Shown piece after piece: positions 49,721-58,803 of a DNA stretch of 64,000 nucleotides. A program made the translations under genes and the position numbers. The notes under the pieces are model-generated. The model made no database searches. It saw only the letters and a list, made by a program, of their open reading frames with translations, and had not been told where the DNA came from. Where the stretch lies: assembly GCF_000526515.1 (NCBI RefSeq), contig NZ_JAGF01000001.1:1674001-1738000 (forward strand). Reading direction: 5' to 3'. This stretch comes from Cellulomonas sp. KRMCY2 (GTDB taxonomy: Bacteria > Actinomycetota > Actinomycetes > Actinomycetales > Cellulomonadaceae). Position 1 is the first letter of the stretch. Each line of letters opens with the position of its first letter.

Positions 49721-49852
49721 AGCCCTCGCCTGTGGACCGGCCGAGCATCCACATCGGGATCCGTCGCAGGCTCTTGTGATCGTCTGACCTGGTCTGCATG
49801 TCCCGGGCCGGAGTGCCGTCCGCTGGGCGACCCGCGCTGCGACACTGATGGT

Positions 49853-50965
49853 GTGGGCGGCGCCGAGGTGCTCGCGTGGGTCCTCGCGTCCGACGAGCCG
49901 GCGGCGCGGTGGATCGTGCACGCCCAGGTCCTGGCCGGCCGACGCGTCGACGGGGTCGACCACGCGCAGCTCGCCGAGGACGCGCGGGCGGCGATGCTGG
50001 CGGACCCCGCGACGCAGGCGCTGCTCGAACGCCTGCCCGACTGGGAGGTGGCCGCCGAGCTGGGCGGGCACCAGAGCCCGGCCTTCGTGCCCAACCTGCT
50101 CGGGCTGCTCGCGGACATGGGTGTCGCGGCCGGCGACGACGAGCGGGTCGAGCGCGTGCTGGACGCCATGCTCCGTCATCAGCTCGCCGACGGCAGGTTC
50201 GCGTCCATCGCCAAGAGCCGGGTCACCCCGGTGGCTGCCTGGGCCTCGCTGCTGTGCGACACCCACGCGATCACGGAGGTGCTGCAGCGCCTCGGCCGTG
50301 GCGCCGACCCGCGCGTCGCCCGTGCCCTGCAGACCACGATCGGCGACCTGGCCGCGACCGCTCAGGGGCGCAGCTGGCCGTGCCTGCCGGACGAGGTCCG
50401 CGGGTTTCGCGGACCGGGACGCAAGGGCGACTTCTGCCCGCAGGCGACGCTCGAGGCGCTGCGGGCCTGGTCCTACGTGCCGCCGGACGAGCGCCCGGCC
50501 GAGGTGCACGACGCCGCGCGGGTGTCCCTGCGCGCCTGGCGCGCCCGGGCCGACGAGCAGCCGTACATGTTCGGCCACGGCTACCGCTTCAAGATCGTGA
50601 AGTGGCCGACGACCTGGTACGACGTGCACGGCGTCCTGGACACGCTCGGCCGGTACCCGGCGCTGTGGCGCGGAGCCGGCGCCGATCCGGCCGACCGCCG
50701 GGCCCTGGCCGAGCTGGTCGCGTGCCTGGTCGCGTACAACATGGCGCCTGCCGGCACCGTCACGCCGCAGTCCTGCTACCGCGGCTTCGAGGAGTACTCG
50801 TTCGGCCAGAAGAAGCGCCCCTCGCCGTTCGCCACCGCCCGGCTGCACCAGGTCCTGCGGAGGCTGGACGACCTCGCGGACGAGGCAGCGGAGATCGACG
50901 TCGCCGCGCTCGGCAGCTCCAAGGGCGGCAGCGGCACGGCCCGCCCACCGCGCGGCGCGCGGTGA
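49853..50965 (+). CDS. Alpha/alpha-toroid (prenyltransferase/squalene-cyclase-like) protein
   Basis: 370 residues with repeated helical hairpins. Segments such as DEPAARWIVHAQVLAG, MLRHQLADGRFASIAKSRVTPVAAWASLLCDTHAITEVLQRLGRG, SWPCLPDEVRGFRGPGRKGDFCPQATLEALRAW and WYDVHGVLDTLGRY resemble the (alpha/alpha)6 barrel of terpenoid cyclase/prenyltransferase-type proteins. No complete QW or DxDD catalytic motif is seen, so enzymatic activity is doubtful. GTG 49853 was chosen. Neighbours suggest no pathway. Confidence 0.7.
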   Translation: MGGAEVLAWVLASDEPAARWIVHAQVLAGRRVDGVDHAQLAEDARAAMLADPATQALLERLPDWEVAAELGGHQSPAFVPNLLGLLADMGVAAGDDERVERVLDAMLRHQLADGRFASIAKSRVTPVAAWASLLCDTHAITEVLQRLGRGADPRVARALQTTIGDLAATAQGRSWPCLPDEVRGFRGPGRKGDFCPQATLEALRAWSYVPPDERPAEVHDAARVSLRAWRARADEQPYMFGHGYRFKIVKWPTTWYDVHGVLDTLGRYPALWRGAGADPADRRALAELVACLVAYNMAPAGTVTPQSCYRGFEEYSFGQKKRPSPFATARLHQVLRRLDDLADEAAEIDVAALGSSKGGSGTARPPRGAR

Positions 50966-51099
50966 CCGGCGGACCCTCCGGGTCGAGCCGGACGAGCCGG
51001 CGGGACCGACCGCACCGTGCACTGGTGCGCACCCGCGGAAGAGCGCAAGATCAGAACGGGTCGGTCCGCGCCCGCGACCTGGTAGGGAGCTGACCCGCG

Positions 51100-51606
51100 A
51101 TGCCGCGTCCGACGACGAAGGACGAGCTGCTCGCGGCGAGCGAGAGCCGCTACCGGGCCCTCCTGGCGCTCGTCGACGGGCTGCCCCCCGAGGCGCTCGA
51201 CCGGGAGTTCGGCTTCGAGGACCGCGACCGCCGGGTGCGTGACGTGCTCGGGCACCTGCACGTCTGGCACCTGATGATGCTCGGCTGGTACGAGGAGGGC
51301 ATGGCCGGCCGACACCCGGCGATCCCCGCGCCCGGTCACACCTGGTCCACCCTGCCTGCGCTCAACGCCGAGATCTGGCAGCGCTGCCAGGCCTCGGACC
51401 TGCCGACGACGCGGGCCGCCCTCGAGGCGAGCCACGGCCGCCTGCAGGAGCTGATCCGGAGCCACACGGACGCCGAGCTGTTCACGAAGAAGCGCTACCC
51501 GTGGACCGGGTCGACCTCGCTCGGTGCCTATCTGGTCTCGTCGACGTCGAGCCACTACGACTGGGCGGCCAAGAAGATCCGGCGGTACCGACAGACGCTC
51601 GGCTGA
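51100..51606 (+). CDS. ClbS/DfsB-family four-helix-bundle protein
   Basis: 168 residues. RPTTKDELLAASESRYRALLALVDGL opens, and DRRVRDVLGHLHVWHLMMLGWYEEGMAG and SSHYDWAAKKIRRYRQ follow, typical of the ClbS/DfsB branch of DinB-like proteins. ClbS protects E. coli against colibactin by hydrolysing its cyclopropane; most homologs are uncharacterised. GGGAG precedes ATG 51100. A bidirectional terminator follows at 51726. Confidence 0.88.
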   Translation: MPRPTTKDELLAASESRYRALLALVDGLPPEALDREFGFEDRDRRVRDVLGHLHVWHLMMLGWYEEGMAGRHPAIPAPGHTWSTLPALNAEIWQRCQASDLPTTRAALEASHGRLQELIRSHTDAELFTKKRYPWTGSTSLGAYLVSSTSSHYDWAAKKIRRYRQTLG

Positions 51607-51725
51607 GAGGCGCACCGCTCGCGCCCGGGACGCCGCAGGCCGATCGGGGAACCCGACGATCCGGCTGCCGGATTCACCCGCGCGGGGACTGCCGAATCGG
51701 GCCGACGATGTGCCATCCTCAACCA

Positions 51726-51762
51726 GAAGACCCGTTGCCGGCCCCCTGCGCAGCGGGTCTTC
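51726..51762. terminator. Bidirectional terminator hairpin
   Basis: GAAGACCCG pairs with CGGGTCTTC at 51754-51762, a perfect 9-bp stem extended by weaker pairing inside. It lies between convergent genes ending at 51606 and 51785. Confidence 0.7.
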
Positions 51763-51784
51763 GCCATGCGGGTGACGCCAGCTC

Positions 51785-52567
51785 TCACTCGACAGCAGTT
51801 CCAGGGTCCTGGGCGCGGGCGCGCACGCACCAGGCCGAGCCGGCCACCTCGAACGGGGCCGCCGGCATGAGCTGGGAGCAGCGGGTCCGCAGCGCCTCGC
51901 GCGCATCCCCGGCCAGCCCGGCGACGTAGGCTCCCGCCGGCCCGACGCCCAGCGTGAAGGGTTCCCACCAGTCGGCGAAGGTCGCGAACGGCACCACGAC
52001 GGTCAGCGAGGTGGGCTCGATGCGGGTCAGGCCGGCCGCCTCGCACAGCTCCACCAGGTGGTGCCGGCGAGTGCCGGCGAGATCGGCCTCGCTGCTCGCA
52101 CCGGGGTCGACGTCGCGCATCGCGCGCGAGAAGGTGCTCAGCGGCCCGCCGTCCCCGGCGTGGTCCCACACGCACGCAGCGACAGTCCCGCCCGGGCGTG
52201 TCACCCGAGCCATCTCGGAGAGGCCCGAGACGGGGTCGGACATGAAGTGCACGACGAGCTGGGCAAGCGCCAGGTCGAAGGTGTCATCGGCAAACGGAAG
52301 CCGCTCGGCGACACCGGTCCGCACGTCCACGCCGGGGAAGCGGGATCGGATCGCCGCCACGAATGACGCGGACGGGTCGACGGCCGAGACCGCGTCCGCC
52401 CCGAGCCGGTCCACCAGCTGTCCGGTCAGCGCGCCGGGACCGCACCCGACGTCCAGCGCCCGTAGGCCCGGCCGTGCGCCGACCAGCTCCGCGAACTCCG
52501 CGGCCAGCGGCTCGGAGTACCGACCCATGAAGCGCGTGTAGGCATCCGCTGCGACGTCGAAGGACAT
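51785..52567 (-). CDS. Class I SAM-dependent methyltransferase
   Basis: 260 residues. YSEPLAAEFAELVG leads into motif I LRALDVGCGPGALTGQL (SAM binding), motif II AVDPSASF, motif III/IV AERLPFADDTFDLALAQLVVHFMSDP and VTRPGGTVAACVWD. This UbiE/methyltransferase-11 type usually modifies small molecules. ATG 52567. Its promoter region is shared with the divergent ABC exporter gene at 52797; the substrate may therefore be a drug or antibiotic, but that is conjecture. Confidence 0.85.
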   Translation of the reverse strand: MSFDVAADAYTRFMGRYSEPLAAEFAELVGARPGLRALDVGCGPGALTGQLVDRLGADAVSAVDPSASFVAAIRSRFPGVDVRTGVAERLPFADDTFDLALAQLVVHFMSDPVSGLSEMARVTRPGGTVAACVWDHAGDGGPLSTFSRAMRDVDPGASSEADLAGTRRHHLVELCEAAGLTRIEPTSLTVVVPFATFADWWEPFTLGVGPAGAYVAGLAGDAREALRTRCSQLMPAAPFEVAGSAWCVRARAQDPGTAVE

Positions 52568-52796
52568 CGCTCGAATGTACGCTCCGGCGCGCTTCGGGCC
52601 CACGCCGGCGGGCTGTCGGGCACCTGCGCCGCCACGCGGCATCCGCACGGCGGTGCGGGCGACGACCCGACGTCGCCGCAGGGCCGAGGGCCCTGTCGCC
52701 CGACCCGTGCGGAGCGGTACAACGGGGGCGGGTGACTCGCCGCGGCGCGACGCCGTCGTGCGCGACGCGATCGCCCGGAGCGGGAGGGGTGGCCGG

Positions 52797-53726
52797 ATGC
52801 CGACCGTCGTCGTGGAGGGTCTGCGCAAGAGCTACGGCACGCTCGCAGCAGTCGACGGGCTCGACCTGACGATCGAGCAGGGCGAGGTGATCGCCCTGCT
52901 CGGACCGAACGGCGCCGGCAAGACGACCACCGTCGAGATCCTCGAGGGCTACCGCAAGGCCGACGCGGGCACCGTCTCCGTCCTCGGCATGGATCCGATG
53001 ACCGGCGGGCGCGGGTACCGCGAGCGGATCGGCGTCGTGCTCCAGGAGGCGGGCTTCGAGGAGCAGTTCAGCCCGCGGGAGCTGATCCGGCTGCACGCCG
53101 GCTACTACCCGCACCCCCGTGCCGTCGACGACGTGATCCGCCTCGTCGGGCTCGAGGAGAAGGCCGACGCGCGGGTCAGGACCCTGTCCGGTGGCCAGCG
53201 CCGACGGCTCGACCTCGCCCTGGGCATCGTCGGCGACCCCGAGATGCTCTTCCTCGACGAGCCGACCACGGGTTTCGACCCGTCGGCGCGGCGCAAGGCG
53301 TGGGAGCTCGTCGACCGGCTCCGTGACCTCGGCGCCACCATCCTGCTGACCACGCACTACCTCGACGAGGCCGAGCACCTGGCCGACCGCGTCGTGGTGA
53401 TCGACCACGGCCGGATCGTCGCGCAGGGCACGCCGGAGCAGCTCGCGTCGTCCTCCGGGCTCGCGACGGTGATCTCGTTCCGGCTGCCGCAGAGCGTCGT
53501 GGCGGACGACCTCCCGGTCATCGGCGAGGACCTGCGCCTGGCGGGCAACCTGGTGGAGGTGCGGACCCGGTCCGCGACGGCCGACGTCAACACCCTCGCC
53601 GCCTGGGCGGTCGGCCGCGGCGTCGAGCTCGAGAGCCTCTCGCTCGCGCGGCCCAGCCTCGAGGACGTCTACCTCGACCTGGTCGAGGAGCAGGTCGACC
53701 AGGACGAGGCGCAGGTCGGCGCATGA
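52797..53726 (+). CDS. ABC-2 type exporter ATP-binding protein
   Basis: 309 residues of the DrrA/CcmA-type exporter ATPase group: GPNGAGKTTTVEILEGYRKADAG, Q-loop VVLQEAGFEEQFSPRELI, signature LSGGQRRRLDLALGIV, Walker B MLFLDEPTTGFDPSARR, switch TTHYLDEAEHLADRV and a C-terminal domain of about 80 residues. ATG 52797 has GGGAGGGG upstream; the longer upstream frame is Arg/Pro-rich and is not coding. Overlaps the permease gene by 4 nt. Likely exports a lipid or drug. Confidence 0.9.
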   Translation: MPTVVVEGLRKSYGTLAAVDGLDLTIEQGEVIALLGPNGAGKTTTVEILEGYRKADAGTVSVLGMDPMTGGRGYRERIGVVLQEAGFEEQFSPRELIRLHAGYYPHPRAVDDVIRLVGLEEKADARVRTLSGGQRRRLDLALGIVGDPEMLFLDEPTTGFDPSARRKAWELVDRLRDLGATILLTTHYLDEAEHLADRVVVIDHGRIVAQGTPEQLASSSGLATVISFRLPQSVVADDLPVIGEDLRLAGNLVEVRTRSATADVNTLAAWAVGRGVELESLSLARPSLEDVYLDLVEEQVDQDEAQVGA

Positions 53727-55375
53727 ATCGCGACGCCGGCATCCTCCTGCGTCAGGTCGGGCACGAGCTGGCGATGCTGAGGCGGACCCCGATCACGATG
53801 ATCCTGAGCATCGGGTTCCCGCTGCTCTTCTTCGTCCTGATCGCCGCGCTGGTCGGCAACCAGACCCTCGACGAGCGCAACGGCGTCCGGCTCGCCCAGT
53901 TCCTCGCCCCGGGATTCGCCTCCTTCGGTGTGGTCATGGCCACCTTCTCGTTCCTCGCCGTGGGCTTCGCCGAGGCCCGCAGCACGGGTGTGCTCAAGCG
54001 GCAGAACGGCACCCCGCTGCCGCGCTGGGCGCTGCTCGGCGGGCGGATCGGCGCCGCGCTGCTCCTCGGCGTGCTCGCCACCGCGGTCGTCGTCACGGCC
54101 GGTGTGGTGCTCTACGACGTCCAGCTCTTCAGCCGTTCGATCCTCGCCGTCGTCGTGACCCTCGTGCTCTCGGCGGTGACGTTCAGCGCCCTCGGGCTCG
54201 CGCTCGCGGTCCTCCTGCCGACGCCGCAGGCGACCCTCGCGGTGACCAACGGGATCGTCATCCCGATCTCCTTCTTCTCGGACATCTTCCTGTTCGGCGG
54301 CGAGATGCCGGGCTGGATGTCGACGGTCGGCTGGCTCTTCCCGCTCAAGCACCTGGTCAACGTCTTCGCCGACGCGCTCAACCCGTACCTCACCGGCAAC
54401 GGGTTCCAGCTCGACCACCTTGCCGTGATCGTCGCGTGGGGTGTGGCCGGTGCGCTCGTCGCCGCCTGGGGACTGCGGCGGGAGCGCGACCGGGTGACGA
54501 CGACGGCGCGCGCATCGGCTCGTCGGACCCCGGCGGCGGACGCCGCACCTCGCCGCACCGCGTCGCCGTCGGCGCTGGCCCTGATGGGTGGCCAGGTCAA
54601 GCACACCAGCACGGTGCTGTGGCGGGACGCCTCCTCGGTCTTCTTCGCCGTGATCTTCCCCGTCCTGCTGGTGGCGATCATCCCGACGGTCAACGGCGGC
54701 GGGGACGTCGTGCTCGACAACGGCCAGCTGCTCGGCGGGTTCTTCGCCGCGACGATGGCGGTCTACGGCGCGGCGGTGACGGCCTACGTCAACATGCCGC
54801 AGGGTCTGGCCGAGGCCCGCGACCGTGGCGTGCTCAAACGCGTGCACGGCTCGCCGCTGCCGGCCTGGGCGCTGCTGGTCGGGCGGGTGGCCGGGACGCT
54901 GGTGGTCGCCGTGCTGACCCTGGTCGCGATGTACCTGGTCGCCGGGCTCATGTACGGCACCGGCATCCCACCGGCGTGGCCGGGCGCACTCCTGACCTTC
55001 CTGCTCGCGACGACCTGCTTCGCGGTGCTCGGGCTCGCGGTCATGTCCCTGATCCGGTCCGCGGAGGCGGTCATCGGCGTCACCCTCGGCACGCTCCTGC
55101 CGCTGTGCTTCATCTCCGACGTCTTCGTCTACGGCGCCGACTTCCCACCGCTGCTCGACCGCATCTCGTGGTTCTTCCCGCTGCGGCACGCCACGGGTGC
55201 GATGACCACGGCCGCGGCGAACGACGTCGTCGGCTCGGGCCTGTCCTGGGACCACCTCGGGGCGCTGCTGGCCTGGACGGTCGTCGGGCTGGTCGTCGTG
55301 GCCTGGCGGTTCAGCTGGGTCGACCTCGAGCCGAGCCGGCGGCGGCGATCTGTCGGGCGGGCACCCGTCAGGTGA
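53723..55375 (+). CDS. ABC-2 exporter permease with two fused permease domains
   Basis: 550 residues comprising two similar ABC-2 halves (1-255 and 280-535), each with six transmembrane helices. Both carry the same loops: FAEARSTGVLKRQNGTPLPRWALLGGR against LAEARDRGVLKRVHGSPLPAWALLVGR, and ISFFSDIFLFGGEMPGWMSTVGWLFPLKH against LCFISDVFVYGADFPPLLDRISWFFPLRH. It forms the entire membrane part with one polypeptide, so a heterodimer of separate half-permeases is not needed. Coupled to the ATPase gene by ATGA. Confidence 0.9.
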   Translation: MNRDAGILLRQVGHELAMLRRTPITMILSIGFPLLFFVLIAALVGNQTLDERNGVRLAQFLAPGFASFGVVMATFSFLAVGFAEARSTGVLKRQNGTPLPRWALLGGRIGAALLLGVLATAVVVTAGVVLYDVQLFSRSILAVVVTLVLSAVTFSALGLALAVLLPTPQATLAVTNGIVIPISFFSDIFLFGGEMPGWMSTVGWLFPLKHLVNVFADALNPYLTGNGFQLDHLAVIVAWGVAGALVAAWGLRRERDRVTTTARASARRTPAADAAPRRTASPSALALMGGQVKHTSTVLWRDASSVFFAVIFPVLLVAIIPTVNGGGDVVLDNGQLLGGFFAATMAVYGAAVTAYVNMPQGLAEARDRGVLKRVHGSPLPAWALLVGRVAGTLVVAVLTLVAMYLVAGLMYGTGIPPAWPGALLTFLLATTCFAVLGLAVMSLIRSAEAVIGVTLGTLLPLCFISDVFVYGADFPPLLDRISWFFPLRHATGAMTTAAANDVVGSGLSWDHLGALLAWTVVGLVVVAWRFSWVDLEPSRRRRSVGRAPVR

Positions 55376-55676
55376 GGAAGACGGGCAGGGTTGCGGCGCC
55401 GATCATGATCGCGATGATCGCCACCGTGGCGACCAGCTCGAGGTAGCCGAGCACGAGGCCGACGATCGCGAGCGCCTCGCCCGCCTCGCCACGGGCCCTG
55501 ATCTGGCGCAGTGCGATGTGGCCGCAGATCACCGGGACCAGCGAGAACCCGAGCAGCGACGTGACGAGCGCCGTGACGGCCAGGCCGTTCGTCCGGGGTG
55601 CCAGGACCTGGTAGGCGGGCGGGAACTGGGCCGGGTAGGCGGGCGTGCCTGGCTGGGACAGCGGCGGGTTGCTCAT
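55368..55676 (-). CDS. DUF4190 small membrane protein
   Basis: 102 residues with a Pro-rich N-terminus and two hydrophobic helices: LAVTALVTSLLGFSLVPVICGHIALRQIRARGEAGEALAIVGLVLGYLELVATVAIIAIMIG. The GHIALRQIRxRGExG segment is the DUF4190 hallmark. Function unknown in all relatives. It overlaps the end of the convergent exporter permease by 8 nt. Confidence 0.9.
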   Translation of the reverse strand: MSNPPLSQPGTPAYPAQFPPAYQVLAPRTNGLAVTALVTSLLGFSLVPVICGHIALRQIRARGEAGEALAIVGLVLGYLELVATVAIIAIMIGAATLPVFLT

Positions 55677-55905
55677 GACGTCGACGCTAGGCAGTCGGTG
55701 CGGCCCACGGGTCGCAGCGGTGTCGCAGGCTGGTCGCAGCTCTGCGACACAGGTCGCTGAGCTGCGACGACGCTGCGACGACCGGGGGCCCGCCGGTCAC
55801 TACGGTCGTGCTCGCAGCGATCTGCGCCACACCGGCCGAGCTGCCAGCCGAGTCACCGACCGAGCCAGCGACGCAAGCCCTGGCGAGACCTCTGAGGAGT
55901 CCCGG

Positions 55906-57216
55906 ATGTCCCATCTGCGCCCACGTCCTGCCCCCGTCCGCGTGCTCAGAGGTACGGTGCCGGTCGCCATGTGCCTTGCTCTGGTGGTCGGTCTGATCGC
56001 GGCCTGCGGCGTCGGGGTGAGCACCAAGGAGCCGCCGCCGTCCGGCAGGTCCGCGCCGTCGCCGGCTGATCCGGCGCCTGCGGATCCGTCGCCCCGGCCC
56101 ACCCGTTCCGCGGCGGGGGACGCGACCGCGGCCCCCTCGGTCGACGCGGTCGGGGCCCAGGAGCCGGTGCAGGTCCCCCCGGTGCCGTTGATCGAGATCC
56201 CTGACCTGGCCGCGCTCGACGACGCCCAGCAGGGCCTCACGGCCTCGCTCGACGCCGCCGTCGCGGACCTGGTCGACCTGACCGACGTGGACCTGTCCGG
56301 GCTGACGGTGGTCCCAGCCCGCTGTGACGCCCAGGGCAATCTCGTGCGCGACGACGCCACCGTGCTCTACGGCGACGGGTCCGGCTCGTACTTCGGTGCG
56401 GACGGCAACGAGTCGACGTGGAACTACGGTGACGGTTCGGGCTCCGACATCGACGGCGATAGCTCGACGTGGAACTACGGCGACGGTTCGGGAAGCTACA
56501 TCGACGGCAATATGTCGATCTGGAACTACGGAGACGGTTCCGGCAGCTACATCGACGGCGATGTGTCGATCTGGATCTATGGTGACGGTTCCGGGAGCCA
56601 TATTGACGGCAGCGCGTCGATCTGGAACTACGGTGATGGGTCGGGCAGCTATGTTGACGGCAGCGCGTCGATCTGGAATTACGGTGATGGTTCGGGCAGC
56701 TACATCACCGGCCGCGTGTCGATGCGGAACAACGGCGACGGGACCGGGACGGTGAACGGCGTCGCGACCGCGATGGAGCCGCTGCCGCCGCTGCCGCGCC
56801 TGGGGGCGTCCCCGCCGCTGGCCGCGCTGCAGCCGCTTGCGCCGTCGTGCGGCACCCTCGTGACGCTGCCCGGTGGGGTCTTGTTCGACTTCGGCTCGGC
56901 CGAGCTGCGGCCTGAGGCGGGTGCGGTCCTGGACGCCGTCGCCGAGGCCCTGGGGGGTCCGCTCGCCCGGACCTCGACCGTGACCGTCGAGGGGCACACC
57001 GACTCGGTCAGTGACGACGCGTTCAACCTGGCGTTGTCCCAGCGGCGCGCGGACTCGGTGGTCGACGCCCTGGTCGGACGTGGGGTCGGGGCGCCGCTCG
57101 AGGCCGTCGGGTTCGGCGAGACCCTGCCGGTGGCAGCCAACGAGATCGGCGGGGTGGACAACCCGGCCGGACGCCAGCTCAACCGCCGGGTCGAGATCCT
57201 GATCCCCCCGGTCTGA
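55906..57216 (+). CDS. OmpA-family lipoprotein with glycine-rich 17-residue repeats
   Basis: 436 residues. ATG 55906 has GAGGAG upstream. The signal ends in lipobox LIAAC; a Pro/Ser/Ala-rich linker (about 45-100) follows. Residues 155-285 are seven units of YGDGSGSxIDGxxSxWN (units of 17 residues, the first of 19) plus a partial eighth. The C-terminal OmpA domain has LFDFGSAELRPEAGAVLDAVAEAL, VEGHTDSVSDDAFNLALSQRRADSVVDAL and GRQLNRRVEILIPP, which bind peptidoglycan. The repeats resemble beta-solenoid or metal-binding Asp/Gly-rich units. Role at the cell surface; details unknown. Confidence 0.88.
   Translation: MSHLRPRPAPVRVLRGTVPVAMCLALVVGLIAACGVGVSTKEPPPSGRSAPSPADPAPADPSPRPTRSAAGDATAAPSVDAVGAQEPVQVPPVPLIEIPDLAALDDAQQGLTASLDAAVADLVDLTDVDLSGLTVVPARCDAQGNLVRDDATVLYGDGSGSYFGADGNESTWNYGDGSGSDIDGDSSTWNYGDGSGSYIDGNMSIWNYGDGSGSYIDGDVSIWIYGDGSGSHIDGSASIWNYGDGSGSYVDGSASIWNYGDGSGSYITGRVSMRNNGDGTGTVNGVATAMEPLPPLPRLGASPPLAALQPLAPSCGTLVTLPGGVLFDFGSAELRPEAGAVLDAVAEALGGPLARTSTVTVEGHTDSVSDDAFNLALSQRRADSVVDALVGRGVGAPLEAVGFGETLPVAANEIGGVDNPAGRQLNRRVEILIPPV
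56368..56760 (+). repeat. 51-bp in-frame repeats encoding YGDGSGSxIDGxxSxWN
   Basis: Seven contiguous units (57 bp for the first, 51 bp each for the next six) and a partial eighth of about 30 bp. Third codon positions are less GC-rich (tat, att, gat) than in the rest of the gene. Confidence 0.85.
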
Positions 57217-57241
57217 CCCATCCGCGGCGCGGGTGACACGG

Positions 57242-57745
57242 TCAGGACGTCAGGACCGTGTTGCCCGCGCCCTCGTCGGTGACGGCGCCCTTGACGGTGT
57301 CGAGCGAGAGGTAGTTGTCGGAACCGCTCACGGTGACCTGGCCGACCGCGCCCGCCAGGATGGTGTTCCCGTCGCCGATCACCACGACCGACCTGGCGTC
57401 GTCCAGGCTGAGATAGGCACCCGACGCCATGATGGTGACTGTCGCGCACTGACCGTCCATGAGGACTGTCGCATCGTCCTGGGTGACATCGAGGTCGTCG
57501 TCCTGACACGTCGAGCTGATGTACGGAGCCGAGTCGTCGGTCGGCGGGCCGGACGTGTCCGCGGGTCGTGCGTGGGGGCCCGGCGTCGGGTCGTCGGCGG
57601 GAACCTTGCCGTCGCTCGTCGGTGCCGATCCGGCGGCCTCCGCAGGTTCGATCCCGGCCGAGCATCCGGTGAGCCCGGGCAGCAGGAGCAGTGCGGTCAG
57701 GGCGACGGCGGCCGATCGGTGCCCGGGCGTGGCTCGACGTCTCAC
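57242..57745 (-). CDS. DUF3060 lipoprotein
   Basis: 167 residues from GTG 57745 (AAGGAG six bases before). Signal peptide with lipobox LTGC near residue 28, linker of Asp/Pro/Gly, then a DUF3060 domain (TVLMDGQCATVTIMASGAYLSLDDARSVVVIGDGNTILAGAVGQVTVSGSDNYLSLDTVKGAVTDEGAGNTV) that resembles a short right-handed beta-helix. It overlaps the sensor-kinase stop (GTGA), which suggests it works with or is sensed by that kinase. Confidence 0.87.
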   Translation of the reverse strand: MRRRATPGHRSAAVALTALLLLPGLTGCSAGIEPAEAAGSAPTSDGKVPADDPTPGPHARPADTSGPPTDDSAPYISSTCQDDDLDVTQDDATVLMDGQCATVTIMASGAYLSLDDARSVVVIGDGNTILAGAVGQVTVSGSDNYLSLDTVKGAVTDEGAGNTVLTS

Positions 57746-58803
57746 GTCGTGCTCCTTGGTGGTCGTTGAATGGCGACGGGCTCGGGTCTGGGTGGTCGTG
57801 CGGACGGCTCGGGCGCGGGTGGTCGGGCGGACGGTGCGGGCGGTCCGGCGACCGGCAGCCGCAGGCGCACCACGGTCCCGTGCCCCTCGCGGGAGCGCAG
57901 CTCGGCCCGGCCACCGTGCCGGCGCACGATCGTCCGGACCAACGGCAGGCCGAGCCCCGTGCCGGGTACCCCGCGCGAGGTCGAGGCGCGGGCGAGCTCC
58001 TCCCAGACGGCCTCGACCTCGTCGGCAGGGATGCCCGCCCCGGTGTCGGCGACCTCCACGACGACATGGGTGTCCGACTCCTCCGCGACGCGCAGCTCGA
58101 TGCGGTCCCCGGGGCGGGAGTACTTCAGGGCGTTGTCGGCCAGGTTGTGCAGTGCGAGGAACAGCAGGTCGGCATCGGCCCGCAGGCGCGGGACGGGCCA
58201 CGGTGCTTGAGGAACGACGAGCACCCAGGTCCGCTCGGCGGCGCCCGGGCGTCCGGCGACCGACGCGCGGACCTCGTCAAGGACGGCTGCCAGGTCGACG
58301 TCCTCGACGTCCAGCGCCAGCCGCTCGACGTCGGTGACCTTGCGCAGGTCGTTCAGCAGCGCCCCGATGCGTGCTGCCTGCTGCTCGACGAGCGCGAGCG
58401 CGTCGTCGCTGCCGTCGGCGCGCAGGTTCGCCAGGCCGAGCCGCATCGCCATCAGCGGGTTCTTCAGCTCGTGATCCAGCCGGCTCAGCAGTCGCAGCTG
58501 CTCGGCGTGCACGCGCTGCTCGGCGTCGGCCTGCGCCCGGGCCCGCACCCGCTCGCTCTCGTCGGCCTGGTGGCGGCGTGCGTCGTCGGCCCGTCGCCGA
58601 GCGCGGCGCACCAGGGCGACGACGACGCCCGTGACCACGCCCGCCTCCGCGAGCAGCAGTGCGGGTGAGGCCGACGCGGTGACCCGAACGGACGGGCCCC
58701 ACAGCCACCAGAGCGCCGCGAGCACCAGACCACCCGCAACAGGTGCGAGCACCGCGCCGGACCGCGCGACCGAGGGGCCCGGACCGCTCGTGAGCCCGCT
58801 CAC
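57742..58803 (-). CDS. Sensor histidine kinase with two adjacent N-terminal helices
   Basis: 353 residues. Two transmembrane helices lie at about 13-31 and 42-62 with hardly any extracellular loop, so sensing is probably within the membrane or cytoplasm. A coiled segment then leads to the H-box LLSRLDHELKNPLMAMRLGLANL. The N-box is LALHNLADNALKYS, and VADTGAGIP and GTGLGLPLVRTIVRRHGG follow. The C-terminal 40 residues are Pro/Arg-rich. GTG 58803 overlaps the regulator stop (GTGA). Partner of the regulator encoded upstream. Confidence 0.9.
   Translation of the reverse strand: MSGLTSGPGPSVARSGAVLAPVAGGLVLAALWWLWGPSVRVTASASPALLLAEAGVVTGVVVALVRRARRRADDARRHQADESERVRARAQADAEQRVHAEQLRLLSRLDHELKNPLMAMRLGLANLRADGSDDALALVEQQAARIGALLNDLRKVTDVERLALDVEDVDLAAVLDEVRASVAGRPGAAERTWVLVVPQAPWPVPRLRADADLLFLALHNLADNALKYSRPGDRIELRVAEESDTHVVVEVADTGAGIPADEVEAVWEELARASTSRGVPGTGLGLPLVRTIVRRHGGRAELRSREGHGTVVRLRLPVAGPPAPSARPPAPEPSARPPRPEPVAIQRPPRSTT

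Noticed and set aside
52575-52796. 74-residue N-terminal extension of the exporter ATPase
   Set aside because: Arg/Pro/Gly-rich with no conservation; ATG 52797 has a strong ribosome site and starts at the family's usual first residues.
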